Part shown: in pieces, positions 11,940 to 22,612 of the stretch
Layout: every line of letters starts with the position of its first letter
How positions within the stretch are numbered: the stretch's first letter is position 1
Source of the DNA: Periconia sp. R9002
Taxonomy: Eukaryota; Ascomycota; Dothideomycetes; Pleosporales; Periconiaceae
DNA: 64,000 nucleotides
NCBI GenBank assembly: GCA_023627715.1
Contig: JAMAHW010000043.1
Location: forward strand, 62,001 to 126,000
Direction: 5' to 3'
The notes under the pieces: generated by a model
The model's input: the letters and a program-made list of their open reading frames with translations, nothing else
Told to the model about the DNA's origin: nothing
The model's database searches: none
Position numbers and translations under genes: made by a program

Positions 11940-14900
11940 ATGGCTGCTGACGTCCGGACCGCCCTCTCCATCCCTACAGAACCCTGGGAGACCGCCAAGT
12001 CGAGATTTCTCGCTGACCTGACGCCTGCTGAGTTGAAAAACTACGAAAGTGCGACTCTTGAGAATCTGTTTTACGATGCAAGTGCAACACAGAAGAAACA
12101 TGCAAGCAGCAGCAGAAGTTGGATTGTACAAGAGCGAATCACCTCTTTTGTGCAAGGCATTGAGGAATACGGCAAAGCATTAGACGTCTTCGCGAATACG
12201 TCTTCGCTGATATTATGCCCCTTGTGGGGAAGCATTCGAGTTATCGTACAGGTAGGCTCATGATCATGTCGTCCTTTCATACTTGAAGTACCCCTTTAAT
12301 CCGATATAGTTAGCAACCGAAGCTGGCAAATTTCAGGAAAAAGTGGTGGATATGCTGGCACAGATCGGCGATGTAATTCCTCGCTTCCGCATATACCAGG
12401 TGCTTTACGGAAAACACGAACGCCTGCTTTCTGCTTTAACTGAAGCATACTTGGATGTTTTAAGATTCTGCATAGACGTGAAAACGTTTTTGAAGCGTGC
12501 GAAACGTTCATTGAGTATGCAATCAGTGGCTACAATACACATGGGGAAAGCTAATGGCATCCTAGTTCCACTGTCTATCGTGCTTCAAGGGAATTGGAGT
12601 TCTTTCCGTCAAGGCTTCGAAAACACAATGATTAAATTTCGAAAACATCAAAAGTTGGTCGAGAAGGAGGCCAGCCTTTCCCATCAGATTGAAGCAGCGA
12701 AGTCCCGTGAGCTTGAGCTGGCTCAAAGGATGCAAAACGATAGGATACGCACGCGCTTCAACATGCTTTCGGCGCTGCGAGCGATTGATTACGAGATCAA
12801 GCACTCAAAGTTGCTGGCTGCGAAGCATCCTGGGACCAATGAATGGATAAAAGAAAACCCTCGATTCAAGGATTGGATCGCCTCTCCCACCTCTGACTGC
12901 CTACCATGTTATGGAATACCCGGATCCGGAAAGTCGATATTGTCAGCTAGCGTCACGAGCTGGCTTGCAGAAAAGCTCGATGCAGAATCGGCGCTTTGCT
13001 ATTACTACTGTGATTATACCGATGTAGCCTCGCTCGATTTCAACTGTATTATGGCATCTTTGATCAAGCAGGTGCTCATACGCTTCCCTTTGGAGCGAAT
13101 TGATGACCTCAATTTTCCGTTCCAAGAAGGCATGCCCCCGCCTTCTATGAAAGCCAGTCGGGATCTTTTGATACGACTTTTCCAGGAATACAAGACAATA
13201 TATATTGTAATCGATGCCATCGATGAACTTCTACACGAAAACCAGCGCCATACACTTGACTTGATCACTCACCTATTTACCATTCCATCATCGTCGTCTA
13301 CTGTTCGAATTTTCCTGACAAGCCGCTCAGAGGACCATGTCATACGAACCGTGCTGAAAAACTATGGACGTATCAACCTGTCAACTGCAGAAGTCAATAG
13401 CGATATATTTGAATACATTGAGGGTATGGTTGACTCGTTGACGGAGGAAAATCCCCTCTTGAAAAGTGACAATATTAAACAGAAAGTACTCAGTGCTCTA
13501 ACTTCTGGGGCGCAGGGAATGTGAGTAGTGTCACAATTAGAACACATTCTAATCGGTGTTAACCAACTTCTAGGTTTTTGTGGGCGAAATTTCAAGTGTT
13601 AGAAATAGCCGAGGCGCTTTCGGAGAGCGATATTCAAGAAGCATTGGATAACCTACCAAAGGATCTCGGCGAGATTTACATGCGGATCATTCAGAAAGCT
13701 CACCGTCGAGGCGGCACACAGCGCATCGAACTCATCAATAAGATCTGCAGGTGGATTTCCTATGCCCAAAGACCTTTGCGGATCGAAGAGCTTGAGGAAG
13801 CAATAGCAATAGAAAAGACTGATACATACTTACACAGGGATCGAATTGCTCTCGGATCCGGGAATCGACTTGTGAGTTTTATTCCAGATTGATTTTGCGA
13901 AGCATAAAACAGCACATAGTGTTTTAACTTTGGAGTTTTGTCGACTGATTGGAAAATTTAGACATGGAATGTTCACTGACTCTGTACCCATGATTTAGGT
14001 TAGCGCTTGCGGAAATCTCGTGACTATTCATGATGCAGATGGCACCGTTGATTTTGCACACCATACTGTGAAGCAGTTCCTGTTCTCCAGAAAGATTGGG
14101 GATACACACATACGTGGAGTTACCATACATCTCAACGCCGAGACAGCACATCTGGAATTAGGGGAAATATGCGTGGCTTACCTCAGCTTCTCGGACTTTG
14201 AAACACAAATTGTGAAGAGACCAAGACCAGCGCAGGTTGAGCTCAAGCCAAACGAAGCAGAAGCAATGATATGGAACAACAACATTCCTTTGGGAAAATA
14301 TCTCAAACCACTAATATCCAGGAGTATCTCGAACACAAAGTCAGCCGGAGCTCAAAAAAAGGACCCTCTGCATTTTTCTATTCCATTAGAAAACAGTTCA
14401 TCGCAGGATTTTCAAAAAAATTACATCCTGCTAGAGTATATCGCAGATTTCTGGCTGGTCCACACGTCAGAATTTGTACCAGGGATAACTGATTTCTGGA
14501 ATACTTTCAGAAGCCTGGTTTTAGAACGTACACTTCCATTCGAGTTCCGGCCTTGGACCAGCCGGGCATATAAATCTGACGTAGATGTAAAGCTTAAGAA
14601 CCTCTACGCCAACAATCTGTTCGAGAGCTATCCCCGCAGTCTGGATTTATCATCACAACCTCCCTCATCCACACTCAGCAATAATGGCAAGTGGCGTCTC
14701 GATGAGATGTGTGTCTATACCTGGGGCATACGGCAAGGTTTGAAATCATTGCTAGTACTCATGCAAAGCGGCATGGTGCATGAATACTTACGGGTTACAT
14801 ACGCAGGGATTGACGATGAGTTGGCTAGTAATATGATACCCTCCATCAGCTCAATTGCTGCGACGCCGCGTTTCTGGACTTCATGGAACATTATGTCCTT

Positions 14901-15117
14901 TCTATTCTATTCGACTGAATTATCGTCAGCGAGACAGCAATTGAAACTCAAGCTGCTTTTTTCTGAATATCGACGATGGGTAGATGAGGAAGCCAAGGGT
15001 TTCCACTCATTGGTTGCAGAGGCTATCCCCATCGCTTTCGCTTCTGGTCGTCTTGACACATATGAAGTTCTTTGGTGCCATTGCATTTCTTACAATATAG
15101 ATTATCCAGGAAGATGA
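11940..15117 (+). CDS. NACHT-domain STAND NTPase (fungal NLR-like)
   Basis: Signal-transducing ATPases of this kind act in fungal self/non-self recognition and regulated cell death. The exons 11940-12251, 12310-13520, 13574-13871 and 13999-15117 give 979 residues. The N-terminal third is an all-alpha region typical of the effector domain found on many fungal NACHT proteins (DUF7708-like). A coiled-coil-prone segment follows around residues 215-245. The NTPase starts near residue 300: Walker A GIPGSGKS, Walker B YIVIDAIDEL about residue 400, then FLTSRSEDH (sensor-like). Winged-helix-like downstream segments are ISYAQRPLRIEELEEAIAIE and VDFAHHTVKQFL. No ankyrin, WD40 or TPR array follows, so the usual ligand-sensing C-terminus is absent or unrecognisable. 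It sits tail-to-tail with the quinate activator gene. Confidence 0.85.
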
Positions 15118-15508
15118 AGACCCCGTATGTCGATTAGCCTTCCTGCCACCTTACTTGATATCCCGTACATGGTCTGAAAATTCCATGCTTAATAGCACCA
15201 GTTATAGCCCAAATATCCAATCATTGAGGAGCAAAAAGCGCCTCGATATCAAAAGGTGCAATCTCGCTAAAAATGCCCAAGTTCCTAAGAAACTGTCCTG
15301 ATTGATGGGAACTGCACCCTATCAGCTATCTTTTGTTCACACTGAGAATCAGCCGTTTCATACTGACCAGTCGGTGGTTTCGAGAAAAGAGAGACTATCG
15401 AATAGACTCCCATCTTGAACTAAATTGGTGTGTGCATGATCCCCAACATCGCCAAATGCCCGCGCAGTGCTTGATCCATCTATTTGCTCGGAACATTCCG
15501 CTGATAAT
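15118..15508. other. Intergenic region with possible decayed coding sequence
   Basis: Lies between the stops of two convergent genes. An open frame at 15333-15626 (LNWCVHDPQHRQMPAQCLIHLFARN) reads like the end of an NLR C-terminal region, but it is not joined in frame to the NACHT gene and runs into the neighbour. Possibly a remnant; weak. Confidence 0.3.
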
Positions 15509-17506
15509 TTATCTGATCAGCATTGATAAGGATTCACGCCAGAGGGATGATAGCTCACTGGTATTCGCGACTGTAGCGTGCTGCGTTGGAAGTGTCAGAC
15601 TCATTGGTGTCGGTATTTGTAGATAGTCTAATGGTCTCTCGTTGTTTGTTTGTATAGTAGAACGGTTGACCTGAATCGCGAATTGTTGATTTCCATCTGA
15701 CATTGAAGGTGGGTCAACGATGTCTACTTGTGCTTTTAATATGCTTGAATATATGGACATCAACGGGCAGGCCCGACAAGGATCCTCGCCCCGTCTATAT
15801 CTCGTGATAGTGCTGAGGGATTGATGCGCAGATGCTGGGATGGTAGGGCTCGAGCTACCCTTTTGTATGACATCTAATTTTATCTGTAGGATAATCTCTA
15901 CAGTTATAGATGCCAGACTTAGGTTAAGTGTCTGAGGAGGAGTTTCGTTGGTGGCGGTTTCAAGCGTAGAATTGGCGTTTCGGAGAGATGGGGGTAGAGC
16001 GTTTTTCCATGCCTGGAAATTCTCCATAGTGTGTGTCAAGTGGCCCACGTCGTGGGCTTCGTCATTCAGTATCGTTACTAGTCCGAGGAATTTGTTGAAA
16101 GTACTCAAGGAACGCCCAGGAACATGCGTTGTTTTCCTAGTCGGTGGGTTGGACGAAGGGTTAAGAGGTCTCCAAGCCTCCCACTCCTCTATGCTATCGA
16201 CGGGTAGCGGACCGACTTTTGCGAGGTCAGATCGTCGCAGGTAGGGACGGTGCCCTAGGTTGAACGCGAGAAGTGTTTCTAGGACAAATATTCCGAGAAA
16301 CAGACGTTTGTGATTGTCGTCAACTCCCGCATTGCCAGTCTGACGGGGTATGAGATCCAGAAGGGCGGCAATGTATACTGCTCGGCCGATTGTGATCCAG
16401 GCTTGTCGTAGACCGCCTTGGTCAAGTCGCAATAGCGTGAGAACTAGCAGAGCGTGAACATGACCGGAGCCATAGTCAACCTGTTCTTGACTTTTCTCTA
16501 GCAGAGACGTAGCTTCGTGTTCTAGACTTTTCGATAGTTCAAACGCTGTTGGATCGTGATGTACTGGTTCTGAAAAACCGTTATGCCCGTGTAATAGTTT
16601 GTCTCGATAGCTAGAATAAGCAAGCGTGGCAAATAGTGCTGCTCGTTCACCATCTGAGACCAGACCTATTTGATCCTCTGCGTCGGTGTTGGCTAAGCAG
16701 AAAGCATGGCGAAGCACGTCGTGTTTGGGTGCTATTGGAAACCAAGCATGCGTATCTGTGAAGAACCTGTTGAGCAGATAGGACCATTCAGATGGAAGCT
16801 TCATTGGATCGTCATGAATCTGAAGTAACGGTTCAGGCTCAGTGCATATCTGAGGTAACGGCATATTCTCTGTGGGGTGCGCAATAGAGCTAGAGATCGA
16901 GAATTCTGGAGCCATGATCGGTTCAACTTGGTCGTATGCGGGAGGCGAAGTATTTCGATGCGGCGAGATGAGTTCGATGCGGCCATGGCTGTCGTTATCC
17001 ATGACCAGTCTGTTCATGAAAGCACTCTCGAGTTTGTCATACAAGTCTCGGGTCGAAAGTTCATACTCATCTCCTGGGTCAAGACGGGCAAGCATTTCCA
17101 CCACTTCTTTCATGGTTTTACTGCGACGCCATGATTCGGCCAAACTGCTTACCAGTGAAGATGAAGGCTGCTCTCCAATGCCGAATGGTAACTTCTTTTC
17201 TCCACGTAATATAGCTATTGCGCAGTCGTCCAGACCGTCAATTGCTTGTAACATAACGCCTAGCAAAATTTCAACAGCGCGCACATAACCAGTAGGAAGG
17301 CCGCGCCTCCGGGTCTGCGTATCGAAAAAGCAGTTTTTGTTGGAGTTCGCGCACGGAGTGCATCGGGGATGAACACCATCACATCGCTCCTTTTTCTTGC
17401 GGCATTCGTTGCATGCTTGGGAAACCCGTATTCGCTTTCCTCGAGACGGGGGCTCGTGGTTGTCGTACTCCACACGCTTCCTCCTCCTACTGGTATCGCT
17501 TGCCAT
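15509..17506 (-). CDS. qutA: Quinate pathway activator, QutA/QA-1F-like Zn2Cys6 protein
   Basis: Nuclear activator expected to switch on the quinate genes when quinate is present. The 665-residue product from ATG 17506 carries RVSQACNECRKKKERCDG with cluster cysteines at residues 32, 35, 42, 49, 52 and 59. The linker RRGLPTGYVRAVEILLGVM matches the QutA/QA-1F pattern (KRG.QTGY.RTLE) rather than a generic Gal4-type linker. A fungal middle homology region follows (DTHAWFPIAPKHDVLRHAF, LGHRPYLRRSDL). The frame is open 41 codons further up, but that segment looks like leader. It is divergent from the QutR-like gene, as qa-1F and qa-1S are in Neurospora. It is shorter than QutA (about 825 residues). 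Identity rests on linker and context; orthology was not computed. Confidence 0.82.
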   Translation of the reverse strand: MASDTSRRRKRVEYDNHEPPSRGKRIRVSQACNECRKKKERCDGVHPRCTPCANSNKNCFFDTQTRRRGLPTGYVRAVEILLGVMLQAIDGLDDCAIAILRGEKKLPFGIGEQPSSSLVSSLAESWRRSKTMKEVVEMLARLDPGDEYELSTRDLYDKLESAFMNRLVMDNDSHGRIELISPHRNTSPPAYDQVEPIMAPEFSISSSIAHPTENMPLPQICTEPEPLLQIHDDPMKLPSEWSYLLNRFFTDTHAWFPIAPKHDVLRHAFCLANTDAEDQIGLVSDGERAALFATLAYSSYRDKLLHGHNGFSEPVHHDPTAFELSKSLEHEATSLLEKSQEQVDYGSGHVHALLVLTLLRLDQGGLRQAWITIGRAVYIAALLDLIPRQTGNAGVDDNHKRLFLGIFVLETLLAFNLGHRPYLRRSDLAKVGPLPVDSIEEWEAWRPLNPSSNPPTRKTTHVPGRSLSTFNKFLGLVTILNDEAHDVGHLTHTMENFQAWKNALPPSLRNANSTLETATNETPPQTLNLSLASITVEIILQIKLDVIQKGSSSPTIPASAHQSLSTITRYRRGEDPCRACPLMSIYSSILKAQVDIVDPPSMSDGNQQFAIQVNRSTIQTNNERPLDYLQIPTPMSLTLPTQHATVANTSELSSLWRESLSMLIR

Positions 17507-17651
17507 TGAAGTCTGCAAAGATATTTTCAACGCGGAAGTCCACAGGCGCGTCTGCGAATCTCCCCGATATGATGCATGGGGCAACTCCTCTTCCCCAGAT
17601 CCTGCTCCGCATTCTTGGCTTGCCCGCAATGTCTCCGAGTTAGCGCAAGGC

Positions 17652-17669
17652 CGGCTAAGTTCTCACCCG
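17652..17669. promoter_or_regulatory. Candidate QutA-type site (perfect CGG-N12-CCG)
   Basis: CGG-CTAAGTTCTCAC-CCG, flanked by C and G, in the divergent promoter of the activator and repressor genes. Half-sites CGGCTAA and TCACCCG match the inverted pattern CGGNTAA/TTANCCG, and the GG-N12-CC geometry equals the published QA-1F/QutA consensus. It lies 91 bp before the repressor start and 146 bp before the activator start, consistent with autoregulation. Confidence 0.6.
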
Positions 17670-17759
17670 GCGGTGGAAATGCTGTTCCTTGGCTCAAAAC
17701 ATGTAATTTAGCCATGAACATTGCCAGCATGAACACACCGAGGCTCTACCGATACAGCC

Positions 17760-20226
17760 ATGAGGCTTCGGTCACAAGAACCACAAATTAGTGCTGGAGG
17801 TGAAAATGAGAATCCTTCGATAACACGCCTTCATCGCGCATACTCACCGGACGCTTCTATATTGCTTGTCGGTATCAGAGGTACCGGAAAATCAACGCTT
17901 GGTCTCGTGGCTTCCACCTCTCTTCGCTTTCAACTTGTCGATTCTGGCAGAATCTTTCATCGCAAACATGGCCAGTCAAGGGCAGCATATGCTGCAACGC
18001 ATGGAAGCAATGCATACAGGCGTCAAGAGGTCGAATTACTGCATTCGATACTTCAAGAGCATCCGACACGTGCCGTAATCGTTTGTGGCTCTGCGTCTGT
18101 CGAGGGGTTCGGCCAGGAATTCGTGCGCAACTTCTCAATCACTCATCCCGTCATCTTCATACTGCGCGATGCAAGCGATATCTCTCAATATCTTGGCTCC
18201 TATGACGAAGGACATATCTCAGATTTGGTACATCGCAGCAATCCAACCTTCCGGAATCTCTCAAACTTTGAATTCTACAACCTGTCGGACTCTTCAATGA
18301 TCACCCAGGGCAAAAACCACACTACACAGCCGTCGCTCCTCCTGAAGAGCGTGGAAAGGGATTTCCTCCAGCTATGTTATTCTATAAGAGAACAAACACT
18401 AAGAGTGTATTCCGAAAAAGCTTACCACTCGCTCTCATCATTGCCTCTCGAGAAACGATTCTCTACCTACTGTCTGTCACTTCCGGTAGAAGCGGCCTCA
18501 AGTTTCGCCGATTTAACAAGAGGAACAGATCTTCTGGCAGATGCTATCGAGCTGATCATTGACATAACGTCTTTCTGCTCAACCAAGGGTTTTAACCATA
18601 TCGACGCTACGCAAATATCGCGGCAGTACTTTGTCGCGCGTCGATTTTTCCAGCTGCCAATAATTATTCACACCATTTTACCGGCGAAAGAAACGTCCCT
18701 ACCATCTTCCCGTAAAGTCTATCTCGACGTTATCGCACACTCACTACGCCTCACACCGGATTATCTCACTATAGACTTTCATCTTGATGATGTTGAGATT
18801 GGCAAGGTTCAAGCGGCCAAGGGATACACTAAGATTATAGGCCACTACTTCGAATCATCTCCCATTCCGAATAACTGGTCTAGCCAGAAGACAGCATCAC
18901 TATTACAGAGAATGAAGAGGGCTCATTGTGATCTTGCAAGGATCTGTCAACCAGCAGTGTCTCGCACAGATAATCGAGAGGTTCAAGAATTCATCGATGC
19001 CAAAGATATGCCCGGTCAACCTGGTATCCCAATCATAGCATACAACACTGGTCGGATGGGAAGGCCATCCTGCTTTCTTAATCGAATTATGACACCCATC
19101 ACACACCCAATCCTCGAAGATCAGTCTAGCGGTCTACTTACAATGCGAGAGGTTCAAAACGCTCTATATTCGTCATATACGTTCGAACCCCAGTTTTTCT
19201 GCATATTAGGAGCGGACGTTCTTGCTAGTCTTTCTCCCGCTATGCACAATTCTGCATTTGAGGCTTTCCAGTTGCCTCATAAGTACCAAACATTCCAGTG
19301 TTCTTCACTCAGGGACTTGAGCGGTTTAATAAAAGATAACAGTTTCGGAGGCGCAAGCATAACAGCTCCGTTCAAGCAAGAAATAATCTCGGCCATCGAT
19401 TACTTGAGCCCATCTTCACGTGCTATTGGCGCAGTCAACACTCTCATTCCTTTGAGATCGGCTGGCCTCAAAGGCCTGCTTGCACGCAATGAAACAGGCC
19501 CAATAGTGGCTCTATATGGTGACAATACTGATTGGATTGGGATATTCAATTGTGTTCGTCAGAATTTGTCCCCCGTTAACGCAGTCAGAACCAACACCAC
19601 TGCGCTCGTCATTGGCGCAGGCGGCATGGCGCACGCGAGCGTGTATAGCTTGATTCGCCTGGGAATCACAACCATTTTCGTCTGCAATCGCACCGAACAA
19701 AGGGCTAAGGTTTTGGCAGATAGATTCAGCGGAAAGACCTACTCGACTAATCACAACAACTTAGACGACTTCAAAGTTCGAAATACTTCTGGATTCCCGG
19801 TGTGTGGCCCGGCTGAAGTCAAGGTCCTTCCATCAATAGAGAGTACCTGGCCGACAGCTTTCGATCCGCCAACCGTGATTATATCCTGCGTCCCTTCTGC
19901 CGCTCAAAAGGGTCCTAAAGATCTCACCATCCCAGACCAATGGCTTGCAAATCAAACCGGCGGTGTACTGATAGAGGTAAGTGACAATCTTCTGCGCGTG
20001 CGTAATCGTGATCTAATAGGCCATATAGCTTTCATATGATTGCCTCGAGACACCTTTGATGAAAAAGGTCAGAAGTTTTTCAAGCCGCGGGTGGATTGCT
20101 GTTCACGGGTTAGAAGTGCTTCCGGAACAAGGTATTGCGCAGTTTGAACTGTTTACCGGACGTCGAGCACCTGAGATTGTAATGCGATCTCAAGCCAACC
20201 GTAGATATTTGGAACTAGCCCATTAA
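17760..20226 (+). CDS. qutR: Quinate repressor, QutR/QA-1S-like (inactive AROM-type three-domain protein)
   Basis: In Aspergillus and Neurospora this protein blocks the QutA/QA-1F activator when quinate is absent. The exons 17760-19976 and 20029-20226 give 804 residues with the layout of the last three AROM domains. First is a shikimate-kinase-like P-loop domain (GIRGTGKST, residues 38-46). Second is a type I dehydroquinase-like domain (about 290-460; GIPIIAYNTGRMGR). Third is a shikimate-dehydrogenase-like domain (about 475-804; SLSPAMHNSAF, GDNTDW, VIGAGGMAHAS). By eye the dehydroquinase Schiff-base Lys position reads Arg (DLARI), fitting a non-catalytic repressor. The dehydrogenase Lys (PFKQ) and Asp (NTDW) are kept. 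It lacks DHQ-synthase and EPSP-synthase parts, so it is not AROM. Somewhat shorter than QutR (about 929). Confidence 0.88.
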
Positions 20227-20662
20227 GAATATTAGAAATTATTAATGCATTCTGGCCTTAATCGGCATTCTACTCTTAAATGAAATGCTTCACTATCGGA
20301 ATGATGTCAACTTTGTTGTTGGTAACATTATTTCGCCTTCAAGCAGCTCATGTGAAATCTACTTCGCACATGAATCTAAACTACCTACCAACGTTGTTCA
20401 TGATTACAACGCCTTGTATAGCTTTTTATCTTATTTCTGGGGTCACTAATGCACAACAATCATTATAACAAACCAATCGAGGGTTATCATCTGCCAGCAC
20501 CCGAGTGACCACAATCGGTGCGGCAAAGACATGTCCCGGTAGCGCCCCACTGGGGCTAAGACGAGTGCTCATGTACTAATATTCTACAATTAGTATCCAA
20601 AGATAATTATTTCTCTTATTTTTACCAAAAATCATTCACACTATCTGAGTTCAACTGCAGCC
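20227..20662. other. Promoter region of stand-alone shikimate dehydrogenase
   Basis: 436 bp between repressor stop and dehydrogenase start. It holds the candidate regulatory element at 20521-20538 and an AT-rich stretch before the start codon. No gene seen. Confidence 0.4.
20521..20538. promoter_or_regulatory. Candidate QutA-type site (perfect CGG-N12-CCG)
   Basis: CGG-CAAAGACATGTC-CCG, 124 bp before the dehydrogenase ATG at 20663. The triplets and spacing match the element found in the other cluster promoters; the inner TAA half-sites are weak here. Confidence 0.5.
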
Positions 20663-21622
20663 ATGAGTGAGCGCCTTGCCAAAGATCCCTTCACACATTA
20701 CGATGATACTGACGAAAACACTTGAAAAGCAGCCGAAAATTTGTCCGATAAGCAAGAGCTTAGTTTTTATATCTTCGGAGACAACATATCGCATTCTCTC
20801 TCGCCCCAGCTGCATAACTCTGGTTTCGCAAAACTGCGGTATCCAGGCCGCTACACGATCCATGAAACGAAAGCCGTCGACGAAACAGTAGAACATTTGA
20901 TAAGACAATCCAACTTTGGAGGTGCATCGGTTACGTTCCCACACAAGCTTCAGATTGGAAAACTTGTCGACGTCATCACACCGCGAGCAGTCAGCGTCGG
21001 GGCAGTGAATACGATCATAGCAAAGCAAACACCCTCCGGGCGAATATTGGAGGGAGATAACACGGATTGGTCGGGCATAAGATCTTGCATAGTCAAGAGT
21101 CAGTTACCAAATATCGAAACATCCACTGCCGTCGTTTTGGGTGCTGGTGGGGCGGCACGCGCTGCTTGTTATGCCTTGCAGACACTACAAGTCAAGGATG
21201 TTATAATAGTCAATCGCACGTGCTCCAAGGCCGAAGAGATGGCAGCACACTTTCCTGGGTTGTCAACACACATATGCACAAACTTGGAGGATGTCCACAA
21301 GATTGCGAGTACTTCAGTGCGAGTGATAGTGGCCTGCATCCCCGCCGATGATCTCACAGAAGACAAGATCCCAACCAGTCTGTTATCCGGAGAAGAGTCC
21401 GGTGTACTGGTTGAAATGGCATACCGGCCATTGGAAACTGGATTGATGAAGGTAGCATCCAGGTTTTCATCTTGGCGAGTTTTCAGAGGTATGGATGTGC
21501 TCAAGGAGCAAGCTTACGCTCAATTTGAGCTTTGGACCGGCCAAAATGCGCCAACTGAGGTTATGGAGGAGGCAATGGAAGCGGAGCTCAAGCGACGGCG
21601 TCTTGCTAACCCGGCTCTATGA
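20663..21622 (+). CDS. Stand-alone shikimate dehydrogenase (QutR SDH-domain relative)
   Basis: Expected to interconvert 3-dehydroshikimate and shikimate with NAD(P)H, or to act on a related polyol. SDH motifs are complete: SHSLSPQLHNSGF, catalytic Lys in FPHKLQI, VGAVNTII, catalytic Asp in EGDNTDWSGI, and cofactor loop VLGAGGAARAA. The only ATG giving a full protein is 20663, followed by an intron after four nucleotides: donor GTGAGC at 20667, branch ACTGAC, and tandem acceptors AAG|CAG ending at 20729 or 20732. Splicing gives 297 or 298 residues (start MTENLSDK or MTAENLSDK) and removes an in-frame TGA. The C-terminal end (LETGLMKVASRFSS, AQFELWTG) closely follows the end of the QutR-like protein next door, so the two share a recent SDH-domain ancestor. 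Confidence 0.82.
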
Positions 21623-21837
21623 GGAATCGGCCTTAGGTACTGGCATGGGAAAGGTCGAATTAGATAATTGCGTCGTGAATAAATGTATTCAATTATAGCA
21701 TAAACTCAGCTCTACTCTTAATATCTGGCACCATGAATGGCAATTGTACTAGATCTTGAGCCAACCTTCGAAAATACTTTAGATAGTCTCACGTGGTACA
21801 TATTGGTAGGTACAACCGAAAGGGGGTTAGCGTCCTC

Positions 21838-21855
21838 CGGGATAGCTATTTCCCA
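21838..21855. promoter_or_regulatory. Candidate QutA-type site (CGG-N12-CCA)
   Basis: CGG-GATAGCTATTTC-CCA, one base off the CGG-N12-CCG element, 134 bp before the dehydroquinase ATG. The core GGGATAGCTATTTCCC is nearly palindromic. The remaining sequence of this 367-bp intergenic region shows nothing else apart from a minimal upstream ATG-TAG at about 21915. Confidence 0.4.
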
Positions 21856-21989
21856 CCCCCATCCGCACCATCCAACTGTGGGGCTGAATTCGGAAACTGA
21901 ATAAATCATCATTTGATGTAGACTTATCTCCAAACAGCACCGTCTCATTGCACCTCATTCAACTATTCCTACCAATTACCACCATCAGC

Positions 21990-22439
21990 ATGACAAAAAC
22001 GATCCTCTTAATTAACGGTCCCAACCTCAACCTCCTCGGCACTCGACAGCCGGAGCTGTATGGCTCAACGACACTTGCAGATGTTGAATCGCACGGAAAA
22101 CAGCACGCGGAAAATCTAGGCGCTTCGTTGGAAACTTTCCAATCCAACCATGAGGGTGCGATCGTGGATAGAATACACGCCGCAAGACATAAAGTCGACG
22201 TCATTGTCATCAACCCTGCAGCGTATACGCACACAAGTGTTGCCATCAGAGATGCATTGCTAGGGGTGGATATACCGTTTATCGAAATCCATATCACGAA
22301 TACGCACGCAAGAGAAAAATTCAGGCACCACAGCTACCTCTCGGACAAAGCGGAAGCGGTTATCATGGGGCTAGGGACTTTTGGGTACACGGCCGCTATT
22401 GAACATGCTGTGAGAAATGTCAAGTCTAGACGCCAATAA
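21990..22439 (+). CDS. qutE: Type II 3-dehydroquinate dehydratase (catabolic dehydroquinase)
   Basis: Dehydrates 3-dehydroquinate to 3-dehydroshikimate in quinate breakdown (QutE, QA-2). The 149-residue protein has the usual length of the dodecameric type II enzyme. The canonical active-site residues are present at standard numbering: [17 protein letters not shown] with Arg19 and Tyr24, Asn75 and His81 in [17 protein letters not shown], His101 in EIHITN, and Arg108 in HAREKF. ATG 21990 is the first ATG in frame; single exon. It converges on the intradiol dioxygenase gene, 173 bp apart. Unrelated in fold to the type I dehydroquinase-like domain in the repressor. Confidence 0.96.
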   Translation: MTKTILLINGPNLNLLGTRQPELYGSTTLADVESHGKQHAENLGASLETFQSNHEGAIVDRIHAARHKVDVIVINPAAYTHTSVAIRDALLGVDIPFIEIHITNTHAREKFRHHSYLSDKAEAVIMGLGTFGYTAAIEHAVRNVKSRRQ

Positions 22440-22612
22440 CTTTCTTTTGGAGAGTTGAATACTCAAACTCAAATTTGTTTTTGTTCAACTTTTTCGTGAA
22501 TCAATTGTTGGACAAGAATTGATATTTAAATGTTGTCTATATACAATAGCTCGTTTTGAACCTTATTCCGATCCTTTCGAAGTCAAGTTCGACTACCGAC
22601 ATTTTCTCTGTA

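Noticed and set aside
17760..20226. AROM pentafunctional enzyme
   Set aside because: Only kinase-, type I dehydroquinase- and SDH-like domains are present, the dehydroquinase Lys position is changed, and it is divergent from a QutA-like gene. All fit the QutR/QA-1S repressor.
20663..20724. Stand-alone SDH as a pseudogene because of an in-frame TGA after ATG 20663
   Set aside because: A consensus intron (GTGAGC donor, ACTGAC branch, AAG/CAG acceptors) removes the stop and restores a full SDH frame.
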